Source: Toxotes chatareus
Taxonomy: Eukaryota; Chordata; Actinopteri; Toxotidae
DNA length: 64,000 nt
Assembly (NCBI GenBank): GCA_016801885.1
Contig: CM028889.1
Span: 21,148,001 to 21,212,000 of the forward strand
Direction of reading: 5' to 3'
Numbering within the stretch: position 1 is the stretch's first letter; each line of letters begins with the position of its first letter. Below the pieces are notes generated by a model. It was not told the DNA's origin and ran no database searches. It worked only from the letters and a program-made list of their open reading frames with translations. Positions 9,000 to 19,599 of the stretch are shown here, piece after piece. A program made the translations under genes and the position numbers.

Positions 9000-11900
9000 T
9001 GAAGCAGCTGTTCAAGTCAGCGGCCTGTCCCCCCTCCGCTGGAATAAGAAATTAGTCCATTTTAAAGTAAATAACTAAAGCCTCTGGCCGATAAGAAGGA
9101 ATTATAGAATGATGTGCAGGCTCAATTTGATGGGGAGAGAGCCCCCAAAACAGTTAAATCCAATAAATATGATTTTTCCCCCCTCCCTCCTCCTCCATCA
9201 AATTATTAAACACACTGGTGCTAGAGTTAGCCCAAGTTATTATCAACACAAGAGAAGATGGGAGGCCATACCATAAGCAACTTACCACCATTACTGAAGA
9301 ATTACATTTACAAGGCAGTCCTATGTGGTTGCGATAATACCTGTTTTCAAAGTGATGTGATGAACACATAATGATGTGAAATTAATTTTTTTTTGGGGGG
9401 GGGTTTGAAACAAATTTGAGGTCCCTGAAGGTCACACAGGATATCTATTTCGTAATTGTCAAAACCGATTGCCAGTGTTACTGACGATAATACTGTTTTG
9501 CTTACATTACTGTCATCGCAGGCTGCATTTGTGTCAGTTATCAGTAGACTTAGTTGGAGTTTGACAATAATTTTATGTATAGGAGGTATGCATTACACGG
9601 ATATGCAATCTTTGCATATTTCTACATTAATTTTCCTGTTCTTTGATATATTAGACATCTCTACACAAATTAATACATTTGTTGAACAAAACCTCTGTTT
9701 GCCATCCTTAAGTCACTTATCTTTTTGACCTTTCACAGCAGGTGCTATGTAAGAGTTCCTGTGTAATTAATTCTTCACACTTTAAACAAATGCCATCTAA
9801 CACCTTGAATCTATTAGTTGAACATATTCCAGGTTTGCGCTCAGAGGCACTTAGTTAGGTAACATCCAAGTATTATGCCAACATATAATTAAGCTTCATG
9901 AACCATAGTACATGCTGGATCAGATTAGCAATTTATATCCTGAGCAAGTGGTTGTTTTCATTTAATTTCTGTGTGAGGAAAATGTTTCGCATTCTTCTCG
10001 TTTTCAGTACTGTGGAACTAATGCTGAATGTGGTTCATAAAGTTTAATGTGAGGCTTGTAATGTGTAGAGGTTTCAGTTAAGGATAGGCCTGGCATATGT
10101 TAACGATTTTGTTTTATAAAATGTGAAGATCTTTGATGCAAAGACCAACATCAGAAATGAATCGTAAATCAGTGGAAGTGTTCAGGGTGGTACTGATAGC
10201 TAAAATGAAGCTTCATTTGTTGTCTCTTACTGAATTGTATTATTTTACTTAAAACACTATTTTCATTAAGACAAACTGCTTATTGGAATGGAAGCTAATG
10301 TGTACAGTTTCAAATATATGGACTAAATGACTTTATTAAGTTACAAAAAAAGAATTAGTGAGTAAATAAGTTGAAATAAGTTGAAGTAGAGTGATATTAT
10401 GTAGGCTTACAATAACACTAATAACTCTACCTTTAATATAATAAATGAACAGATTGTATATGATGTCTATGTGGAAAGATGTTAACTTCTAATCTGCGTC
10501 TTTATGGCATCCAAAAGAAAATATACATTTCCTTAGTGTTATTAACATCTCTTGCTTGGCGAATATAAGACCATGAAAATAACTCAAACCATGGACAATG
10601 CATCATAAATTCTTTTCACAAAGTGAAGTTCTCTTTTGAAAAATTGTTATTTTTTAATTCATTTCTTTATTTTGTAGAACTTTCTTTGTTTATCTTTGTC
10701 ATAAGGAAGACCACTTGCATGCAATAAAGGCTTGTTTGACTCTTGACTTCCTTCACATTCCACCTTATTTCGTTCATTTCTTCTATTCTTTCTTCATCGT
10801 CTCGTTTTGTCCACCTGATCCATTTGTCTCCCTACCTCGACATTTCTTCATCCCTCCACACCACTGTCCATCTGTTGGCTTCTCTCCATCTCTTCCATCC
10901 CCCTCTCTCCTGTCTGCCCAGAGTCACCAGTCATCCACCAGCATGCGTTCCTCCTCTGGTCATAATGGAGATCATATGTTGAAGCCAGAGCTGAAACCCA
11001 ACACGGGACGTCCACATCAAATAAAACCTGCTGTCAGCAGCAGGGCCTGGCTCTGCCAAGGGGAGTGAAACCATATCTGTGTCAGCCTCACCAACACGCC
11101 ATAAAATGGAAGCCCAAAAGACCAACAGACAAACGGATAGACAGACTACACCTCTCTGGGAGACATTCCAGTCTCCCCCTGCAAAACTACAGTTTCTGTC
11201 ACATGTCGGCTGAGACGTTTGCGGCCTTTTTCACCTGCTAAAGCTTGTAGCTGTCAGTCACTCAGAAAAGAGTGAGATACACACTGTGAAGCGATTTGTG
11301 TAATTACATGACTATTCACTGTATGTCATCTTAAAATGTTCACATAGTCTTCGCAGTTCAGTCATTACTGTGGCATTCTCATAAGTCATCTGATACTCTG
11401 GTTTATTGCATTACCTTCCTTGCCTGAATACATGGATTTTCTGTACTGCACATAGAGTAATGCTGCTTATCCTGGAGTGCTTATCCTGAAATGTCTTCAT
11501 CTTTTGCCAGTGAGCAAAACAAGGCTGATTTCAAGTTGGCACCAAAGATGGCTAACTTGAACTACATAGGCTGATTATATATATTATATAACCTTTACTT
11601 GGCCATAAAGATAGATTTTCAACTTCATAGAGTGTACACTGATCAGCAGAAAGTAGGACAGGTCGTAGACAGCTGAGACTCAGATCAGTCGCAGCTGCCA
11701 CCTTTAGTATCAAAGATCTTTGATGTTTACAACTGGAATATGTACATTAAAACCACTAGAGCAGTAGCTCTAGTATGGACTTGGAGCAGTTTGTTACCAT
11801 ATTTGGGATCCAATTGAATCTGTACTCAACGGACTCAATGGATTCGATGGACTAAATATTGTTTGGAAGCACAAGGCATCTCAGTTCTATCTGTGCAAAC

Positions 11901-12280
11901 CATTTTAAGATCCCAGAAACACAACAGCAACACATGCTTATTTTGTGTCGTTACTCTTTTTGCTTTTTTTGTATGTGTAAAAACAAGACACTAAAATTAA
12001 TGGGAATGGTGATGAGACCAGGATCATGCCTGAATCTGAGGGGTTCAAGAACTGGCATTTTTAGGCTCCTGTCCAAAAAGGGGGTGCTTACGTCTAACTG
12101 GTGAATGATAAATTATCAGAAATCTAAAACTGTGTGTTTGTATATGATTGTAATATGCTGAAATCAGTGTTTTTGTTGTTTTTCAGTAGGATTGGATTTT
12201 AAAAAATTTCTTTCATGTTCGGGACCTCCTATGCGGTGTTACATGCATGTGGCCACTGGTGGTAGCCTCACCATTTCTCA
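9000..12280. other. A+T-rich intergenic DNA, no gene recognised
   Basis: Long, A+T-rich, low-CpG sequence. It has a T8G9-type run near 9390-9404 and pyrimidine-rich text at 10745-10920. I find no splice-bounded conserved frame, no RNA gene and no clear transposon. Short frames such as 10715-11068 are rich in His/Pro/Ser from C/T composition. Confidence 0.6.
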
Positions 12281-12289
12281 GTAGACGTG

Positions 12290-12720
12290 ACTGAGATTGA
12301 ATTGCCCTTCCAGTCCCCATGTCTGAGCAGTGGAGATAGAGATCCAGAGTAAGAGCTGGAAGATGGATGGAGGTTTGGCGGTGATGGTACTGCTGCTGGG
12401 GGAAGGTGGAAGCCAGAGTGTCCTGTTGTTCGTCAAGTAGCTGAGAGATCAGATGCTATCGGGCCAGGAGGTGTCTGCTCTGTTCGGCTCTGCTCTGCAG
12501 GCTGTGCATTGCACACAGCAGCTAGTTTACGGAAAGGATAAACAGTGACCCGGGGGTTGTAATCTACTGGCGGGCCGAGCAAGAGCTGTGTGGAGGATTA
12601 CTGGAGGCTAACTGTAGCCTCTCCACTTGTTTTACACCTCAAGAGGCTCCTAATTGAGTTAAATCTCATTATTTATGGCTGGCTATGGAGACGGTAATCA
12701 GAGTGGCTGGTGTGTCTTTA
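12290..12720. promoter_or_regulatory. Unique, complex block; candidate conserved non-coding element
   Basis: Unlike its surroundings, this block has balanced composition and no simple repeats. It includes a compact A+T-rich core with homeodomain-like sites (ctcctaattgagttaaatc, tcattatttatggctgg) near 12650-12680. It contains no extended frame with family resemblance. Calling it regulatory is inference from texture only; conservation cannot be tested here. Confidence 0.2.
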
Positions 12721-12780
12721 AACAGATCAGTCAGGAGCTGGTCTGTGTCTGTTAATGCGAATATGTGCGCATGTACCCAG

Positions 12781-12802
12781 CACACACACACACACACACA
12801 CA
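12781..12802. repeat. (AC)n microsatellite
   Basis: A short AC array of about 11 units. Confidence 0.9.
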
Positions 12803-12809
12803 GGTTCAG

Positions 12810-14290
12810 TTTCCAGGTTGCTCTCATGAGAAGACTTAGCAGTGGGAGGAGAAATGTTCTGTGGTCATTAAAGGCTCCGGTACACTCATCACCACTGTGG
12901 TGCACATGTAAGAGTGTGTGTTTGGGTGCACGTGAGACAGCAAGAAGAATCACATGGAGACATTTTAAGCTGTTGTCAAAACGTACCTGGAGAAAAGAAC
13001 ACCACCGTCACTTGTAAATGACAAATTTATTATTTTCATAAAACAACAGTTAACAAGATATTTTCCTCTCCTCTTTTTATTTCTTCGGATTTAATGAATC
13101 CAGTTGATGTAGATCCAGAATATTCATGGCAAGCAGCTACCTAGACCAGCAATTTCCCGTAATATTAAAAGGCAGGGATCGTTGATTTGAAGATATGAAA
13201 ATATGAATTGATATTGCTGGCTGATATAAGAATTATGAATGGCGACAGAGGGCATGAGCTGACCCTGTGTGGAGTCACTGTACTGAGGGGTCCGCAGCTC
13301 TGCTGATAGACAACAGGGAAGAGAAACTCCAAGAGCAGTTCAAATAAAGGTCACGCTTTCTGGACTGCTAATAAAAAAAAGAACAGGGCTCACGATAAAA
13401 GCTGCATTAGAGGAGAAAAAGAAAAAGAAATTAAGCAAGCAAGAAAGAAAAATAAAGACAGAGGAGGAGCAGAAGAGAAGAGTGTGTTAATATATTTCAG
13501 ACAAAAGGAGAAAAGATATCACACAAAATGGCCGTGGAGGGAATATGCAAAGATTTTGAGATGGTTGGTGTGAGGTGATGTGGAGCCGAATGAAAGAGAG
13601 AGAAAGAAAAAGAAAGAAGAAAGATGGTGGTTTGGGAATACAGAAACCTCTCAACCATATGCATTTCTATGTCTGCAATATACATGCAAATGGCAGCATG
13701 CATGAGAAATATGAAATCAATGAGCAGAGATAGGTTTTTTTGTTTTGTTTTTTTTCAGAGCCACATTACCCTGAATGATGCCAAGCTCCAACCATCACAA
13801 CACACAAAACACAGACCTGCAAACAACACTGGACATTCAAGTCCAAGTACAGATGTAGAAACCTTTTTTTTTTGTTTTTGTTTTTGTCTTTTGTTTTTTG
13901 AATGTGTTGTTGATTCAATAATGTGGAATTTGCATAAGATTTGATCTCACATTTCAGTCGCCGGTGCTCTTCATCTTGTGTGAAAACGTTTGATAAACTA
14001 AGGGATCTAGTTGTTCTGGAACAATTCAAATAGGGTGTACCCTTTAACATCACAACTTATGTAAATGCACACACATCCTGGTGAGGCTGCAGTGCTGGCC
14101 GATGAATATGTGTTGACGCACAGAAAGTAGATTCTTCTCCAATGCTGGATTTTGTCCCCAGCTTTGGAACAGAAGCATAGTGGAATAAGTGATCCAAATG
14201 TGTGAAATTATTGCCATCAAAAGGGTCATTGGATAAAAAGAATGTGTATTGCTTAAAGAAAAAAAGCAAAATATACCATGGTATACCTGG
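12810..14290. other. Intergenic DNA with purine-rich and T-rich patches
   Basis: Contains A/G-rich tracts (about 13408-13490 and 13590-13625) and a T-rich tract (13864-13900). No gene or transposon core is recognised. Confidence 0.55.
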
Positions 14291-14299
14291 TTTAGCTGG

Positions 14300-14710
14300 A
14301 TCTATTCATAATCCCACAGCTGGTGACACAGCAGAACTGGTGGCTCCATTTCAAATACAAGTTAAACCAATAGACACCTCTAAGATTGACTTGAGTTATG
14401 TTCCATTCAAGTCTGACGGCTTTGTAAAGCCAACTGGGAGTGACAAGAAAGTTCCAGTCAGAATTTTGAGGGGACTGAGGAGCTTTGCATTACCTTTGTG
14501 AGGGAGGCATTCTTGTGTTTTTCTCCAGGTTCAGACACAGGTAGCTATATGTTCAAGTCAGAGGGATGGGTCTGCAAGCCATTTTGTGCCTGTGCAACAT
14601 TTGGCACATGGGGACTTGGAGGTAGGGAGCTGCCAGTCGTTGGTGTTGACATCAGTTTAGGAAATGAACTGGCATACCTGATGTGTCAATACAAACAAAA
14701 AAGATATGTA
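14300..14710 (+). pseudogene. Ty3/gypsy retrotransposon remnant: linker and aspartic-protease region
   Basis: Two + strand frames (14202-14501, 14498-14722) overlap by a few bases in different registers, showing a frameshift. They encode S-D-G-F-V, then K-V-P-V-R-I-L-R-G-L-R-S-F-A-L-P, and after the shift F-S-P-G-S-D-T-G-S-Y, L-P-V-V-G-V-D-I-S-L-G-N-E-L-A. This order matches the pepsin-like protease of fish gypsy elements, where 'PV-ILRDTGA-S' is followed by 'LPV-GV-ILLGNDLAG'. The catalytic D-T/S-G is replaced by G-L-R, so the enzyme is dead. The integrase piece of the same kind of element lies at 15.3-15.6 kb. Confidence 0.7.
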
Positions 14711-14806
14711 ATTTATCCCTAGAACCTCCAAAGGTCACTGGACCAGAGAAAGGGGTTTCAACAGTCTGTGCTCAAGAACCACACTGGGTCAGTGATAACC
14801 TGGTTT

Positions 14807-15244
14807 TGTTATGATCAGTCCTTCCAGTGACTCTTTTTTTGGACTCTTGTTAGGTTTCTTTGTTTTTCTGTTTAGTGTTTCCTGTTTTATCTTGAAGTTG
14901 AATTCCTTGTGGATTAGTTGTTGTGTTACTTCCTGTCTTTGTGTTTTCCCGCCTTTGTGATTGTCTGCCCCGCCCTGATGTGTTTCACCTGTTCTCAATT
15001 AACCTCTGCCTCCCTCATGTATATAAGTCTCTGTTTTCCCCCTAACCCTTCTGTAGATTTGCCTCCTTTGTTTCTTTTGTTCCTGGAAGAGTTCCTCAGT
15101 TTCCCCTGAGCTTATGTTGCCCTTGTTCCTGGATTCTGCTCTGCCATCTTGTCCTCTTACTTGACCGTAAGTTTGTTAAAGAGTTGCTACATTTACCTAA
15201 ACTTTATCTGCAATTGGGTCCAGAGATCACTGAACCGCAAAACA
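14807..15244 (+). mobile_element. LTR-like insertion (about 438 bp, TG...CA ends)
   Basis: The segment starts tgttatgatcagtcc and ends cgcaaaaca. Inside is a stretch typical of fish gypsy LTRs: C/T-rich text (gtcttt-gtgttttcccgcc), 'ttcacctgttctc', a TATA-like tatataag at about 15020-15027, and C/T-rich text with gtttgttaaagag downstream. It sits between the protease-like and integrase-like parts of an older gypsy relic, where reverse transcriptase would be expected. It is therefore probably a solo LTR inserted or recombined there. I see no convincing target-site duplication, so the limits are tentative. Confidence 0.45.
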
Positions 15245-15308
15245 TTTAGCCTATTTCTCAAGAAGGAAAAGCTAGGCAGGGGTCTTTGCTCCACGATGGC
15301 CTATTACT

Positions 15309-15610
15309 GTGTTTAGGATATTGATAATTGAGACAGCTCATGATAATATTGCAGGATGTATGGGTGTAAACAAAGAAAAAACAAACAAAACATATATGTA
15401 TATAAACTCAAAATATAAAACCTGCTCCTCTGTATCCAATACCTGCTGTCAGCCATTTGAACATCTGATTATTGACTGTGCGGGCCCTCTTCCCCCTGTT
15501 GAAGCCAACTTTTTCTTCTTTGTTAACTGTTGCGTGTCAGTCAGCTAGACATCCAGCTGCAAAATCTGAAGTCAAGGCCATCGACTAGTTCAAATGTGTG
15601 TTTGGGAAGT
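15309..15610 (+). pseudogene. Ty3/gypsy remnant: integrase zinc-binding and core start
   Basis: The + strand frame 15309-15548 reads A-H-D-N-I-A-G-C-M-G-V (the H-x-AGH-G-V zinc-binding start of gypsy integrases), then C-Q-P-F-E-H-L-I-I-D-C-A-G-P-L-P (the beginning of the catalytic core, containing the first catalytic Asp), then a stop in the following strand. The HHCC finger is damaged and the rest of the core is missing or scrambled. It has the same orientation and probably the same origin as the protease-like piece at 14.3-14.7 kb. Confidence 0.75.
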
Positions 15611-17436
15611 TAATTTGCTCAAACCTTATAATGTGCATGCTCCTTTGGGTGAGGCTGCCCAAAGCTGTCCAGCTCTAATAGCAAATAATTCCATGTCAGC
15701 ACTTGAGGAAGAGGAGGAAATGTCTGGTCAAGGGGTGTTGCAACCATTACTTTAGTTTGCAAGAGCTACAGTAACAAATTTGGGTAAGGTTGTGGACCAA
15801 GGGGAGGTTTGTTCCAGTGATGCAAAGGTTTCGTTGCTAGAAGCAGTAGCGTTCACTTAAAAACCTGAATCACAGGCTGATGTGATGGGCATTCTTCTTG
15901 CAGTCTTATCTGGACATATGTCATATTAAGGGCAAAGAGCATATGGTTCCAGACCTTGGTCTTCAGAAATTTTTTGGTAGACTTGCCTGTCATTCTTTTG
16001 TATATCTACTATCTGACTTCTGATGTACTCTTAAAAGTGCTGTCTCTGGATCCAAGGTTGCTGGGCTGTAAAGATGGGGTGGGCAGGGTACTGGGAGGTG
16101 AAAAGGATCTCTTATGTGTTGATAAAGGGTTGTTGATGTAAATATTGATGTTGCTGATGATTTTATCATAATGGATTAGAGAATTATTAGATTAAAATTT
16201 TTAGTTTCTTGTATCTAGTATTTTTATTTCAAGGTCTGAGGCAGGATCTAACTCTTAAGGAGGAGTGTGTGAAGGCTTCTAGGCCTCAAGACAAATTTCC
16301 TGCTTATTTGGTTGCTTGGACTTGGGGAGAGGCTGTGGTGTGACTGTTCATTTACATTTACAGTTAAGGTGCCTGACCATATAGTCTTTCTCCTTTCTAG
16401 GTTATCTGATTTGATTTGTTTGATTTGGTTTTTGTTTTTTTTCATCTGTATGTGTTCACACACTAAGTACTGATGAACTTACTGCATATTTAATTTAACT
16501 TTGCCCAATAAATATATTTTCCTTTAAAGAGTCATGTACTGCCTCCAAATATTTTGTCCTTCATTTGAGCTGGGTCCTGACGTACAAAAATCGGACTCCT
16601 TCCAATCTTCCTTATCTCTGCAAACCCTAATTTGTATTCGTGACTGTAGAAAGGTGAAGTCATGTCTTGTGTTCAAAAAGTTATTTTAACATAAAATTAG
16701 AATTCTTTGTCAACAGACATTATGTAAATTAGATAAAAGAAGATTTAGAGCTGGGGTCAGACAAAAAGCAGACAGAGACAGATCCTAGTGTCTGTAGGAA
16801 GGAGAACCTGGCTTTGATTTTGGCACACAGCTCACACAGCTACAAAGGAGCGCCAATGTACACATGAAAAACCCAGAAAGACATAAAACCTCCAGAGAGG
16901 GAGCTCTGTTTTCGGGTGCCGATTAGGCTGCCGGATTGGGTAGAACCCATCTGGTGTAGATGTTTTATTGGGGCAAATGAATGCTTGAGAGGACATTTTA
17001 CTGTCCATTTTACATCAAAGAACTTGGCTAGCAACAGGAGAAGTATGTCATTGTGTGCGAAGTCTTGTACTTCAATCTTTGTGAGAAGAGTTGTGAGTTT
17101 AGACATTGACAGTGAGGACATTTTTGGAAAGTGAAGACATTTTGGCTGTTCTATGCTTCTTCTCTACTTTAAATGGCTTTTTGAAGGTTAAGACATGCTT
17201 TATATCGGCAAGGTTCTTACAAGTATAGAAGTACAAACTGTGTGTGTGTGTGTGTGCACTTTGGCACCTGTTATTCTGCAAGAACAGTGAACAGAAACCA
17301 TTCAGTCATCACTGAGCCAATGTTTTGACAAAACCCGATATATGCAATGCATCAGTCTTCACACACATAATTTATCAAATGTGGAACAGAACTTTGTGTA
17401 CGACAGTAACCACACGTTTTTTTCTCTACAGTAGCA
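15611..17436. other. A+T-rich DNA, possibly gypsy-derived at its left end
   Basis: Text to about 16500 has no clear motif but may be the degraded 3' part of the gypsy element (LTR-like C/T-rich and aataaa text near 16380-16525). From 16500 to 17436 I see only unique-looking A+T-rich sequence with a short (GT)n at about 17240. Confidence 0.4.
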
Positions 17437-17690
17437 GTGTGGCTCCAGGGATGGCAATGTCAGTTCTCTCACTGAAAGATCCAACAACAAATGGATGGAT
17501 TACTATAAAATTCAGGGACTTTCATGGTCTCCAGAAGATGAATCCTCCTCACTTTGTTGATCTAATGACATTCCCATCATCAGTAGTTTTATTTTGTGTT
17601 TATAGTGCTAATTAACCAGCAATACACCTGCTTAACATCAGCAAGTTAGCAGAGTGATTCAAATGAGAAGCAAGACAGTTGGAGAACTTT
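17437..17690 (+). repeat. Dispersed teleost repeat, copy 1
   Basis: Contains the modules 'caacaacaaatggatggatt', 'ttcatggtctccagaagatg', 'aatcctcctcactttgttgat' and a tail 'gtgctaattaaccagcaata'. A second copy with the same module 'ccccagaggatgaatcct' lies at 28.6 kb. This text corresponds to an abundant teleost interspersed repeat (consensus around 'aactattggatggattgcc' and 'ccccagaggatgaatcct'). It is non-coding, and the 96-codon frame through it is chance. Confidence 0.7.
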
Positions 17691-17729
17691 TAAGTTATTG
17701 CTAACATATTGAGGTCTCAATTCTTGCAT

Positions 17730-17750
17730 TTTTTTTTTTTTTTTTTTTGA
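17730..17750. repeat. Poly(T) run
   Basis: T run of about 18 bases within the copy-1 downstream flank. Confidence 0.85.
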
Positions 17751-18130
17751 AAATATAAATTTAACAAGCTAAATAAATGGGTGTGATGTACATGAACGTT
17801 TTTTGTGTGATTTCTGATGGTTGCATGCTACTTTTTAAGTGTCATTTTTTTACTCTAGCAGTTAAGAAAATGGAAAAACCTGTTTTCTCAAAACTCTTTA
17901 TCTAAGAATCAATAATTTTTTTTTGTGCTTTTTAGCATCACACACATACACACAGAAAAGTAGATCATATGAAAGGGGTTTGGATTGTGTGGTTTGTGTG
18001 AAAGGGGTTAAATGTTGTATGATCAGCATTTGCTGGCATGGCAACATGCTACGTAACCTATGCTGTAAGGATGTACATGGCCATATGGCGGCATGTGACA
18101 GTATATGGAGGGTTTGAGTGTTACACATAG

Positions 18131-18154
18131 GTGTGTGTGTGTGTGTGTGTGTGT
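18131..18154. repeat. (GT)n microsatellite
   Basis: First of several GT-rich tracts between 18.1 and 18.95 kb. Others are at about 18340, 18508-18532, 18541-18582, 18725-18738 and 18850-18870. Together they form an unusually G/T-skewed zone. Confidence 0.9.
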
Positions 18155-18505
18155 GGCTCCATAAACACTCGGGTGTTGGAACAGGAGTTTAAGAGGGTGG
18201 AGAGGTGTGGAAGAAGGGGAGCCAGTGTAAATGTTTATGCAAGAGTGAGAGCAGTAAAAGCATTAATGTATGTTGCACTGTGTTCTTTAAGACTAAAAAG
18301 TGCAACATACAGTATGTGTTTGTGTCCTTGTGTGGTGTGTGTGTGTGGCCTTAAAGGGTGTCTAGGTGTGTCAACAGATCTACTGATCATATCTTTGAGA
18401 GTGAGCGTCTCCGTTTTTTTTTTCCCCGTGGTAATGTGCATGTTCCGTTGTCTGCATTTGTACGTACAGTAGTGTAGCAGACAGCAGAGAGGTTTGTTGT
18501 TTCTC

Positions 18506-18582
18506 TTTGTGTGTGTGTGTGTGTGTGTGTGTATATAAGTGTGTTTGTGCGTGTGTATTTGGTGTGTGCATGTGTGTGTGTG
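18506..18582. repeat. (TG)n-rich tract
   Basis: TG array at 18506-18532, followed by tatataagtgtg and imperfect TG/TGC units to about 18582. Confidence 0.85.
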
Positions 18583-19436
18583 CAGGTCATTGTGAGAGGA
18601 GCTGGCAGCAGCTTCCTCTGTCCTCTTCTCTCCTGCAGTAATCAGTAAGAGTGGAAGCCTGGCCTTTTCTACCTCTCCCTGCCTGTGGTTTGCTCACATA
18701 CCGTCTCAGCCGAGCGGGTAGGAGTGTGTGTGTGTGCGCAAGTACGCACGCATAAGCATTTCTATGCATTCTCGTGTGTCTTACAAATTGTGTGCACAGT
18801 GAGAGGCAGTAATGTGTTAGTGCATCATTGTGTGTGCATGTGCACACATCTGTGTGTGTGTGTGTGTGTCTGTGTGTATGCGAATGAGAGAGGAAGAGAG
18901 AGAGAGAGAGATTTGGTATTTTTGTGTGTAAGAACAGGGGGTGGGGGTTGAAGAGGCCCTGTAAGGGAGAAGACAGAAAACCCGAAGGTAGTTAGTTGGC
19001 CTTCTCCCTACAGTAAACAGCACGTGATACACATGAATTCAAACCAGTCTACTGAGAAGTACATGCACATCATGTCAACATGATAAACATTTTAATCAAA
19101 CTGTAAAGGTAGCTGGCTGAATGGTAGTCTTGGGAAGGTTAATATCATAATGAAAAAGGAAAAATATTGAATACAGATCGCACCAGGGTACTGGCTTCAT
19201 GTACAGTACGTTGGTGTGTTGTATTAGAAGAAATGCAGCTGGAGAAGTGTTGCGTGTTTCGGCTTTGTTCATCAGAAAGTGAAGCGCACACACACAAGCC
19301 TGTGAGCAGTGGTGTTTTGCAGTCAGATGCGGGCAGAAGAGGATAGAGGAAAGCATTCAAACACCAGTGTTTATTCCTTTTCCCAGACAGTCTGCGGACT
19401 TGGTGAGCCTCGTTGCTGTTTCCCAGAAACTGCTAC

Positions 19437-19462
19437 ACACACACACACACACACACACACAC
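19437..19462. repeat. (CA)n microsatellite
   Basis: A perfect CA array of about 13 units. Confidence 0.92.
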
Positions 19463-19536
19463 TCATTCTAGTCAAGCCACACACATGACGGATATGCAAA
19501 CAGAACTTTGTCTGTTTTTCTGTCACAAGTGAAGCA

Positions 19537-19541
<5 letters not shown>

Positions 19542-19588
<47 letters not shown>
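19542..19588. repeat. (TC)n microsatellite with C-rich end
   Basis: TC array of about 23 units followed by cccctctcccccccccc. Confidence 0.93.
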
Positions 19589-19589
<1 letters not shown>

Positions 19590-19599
19590 CTCTCCCCCC

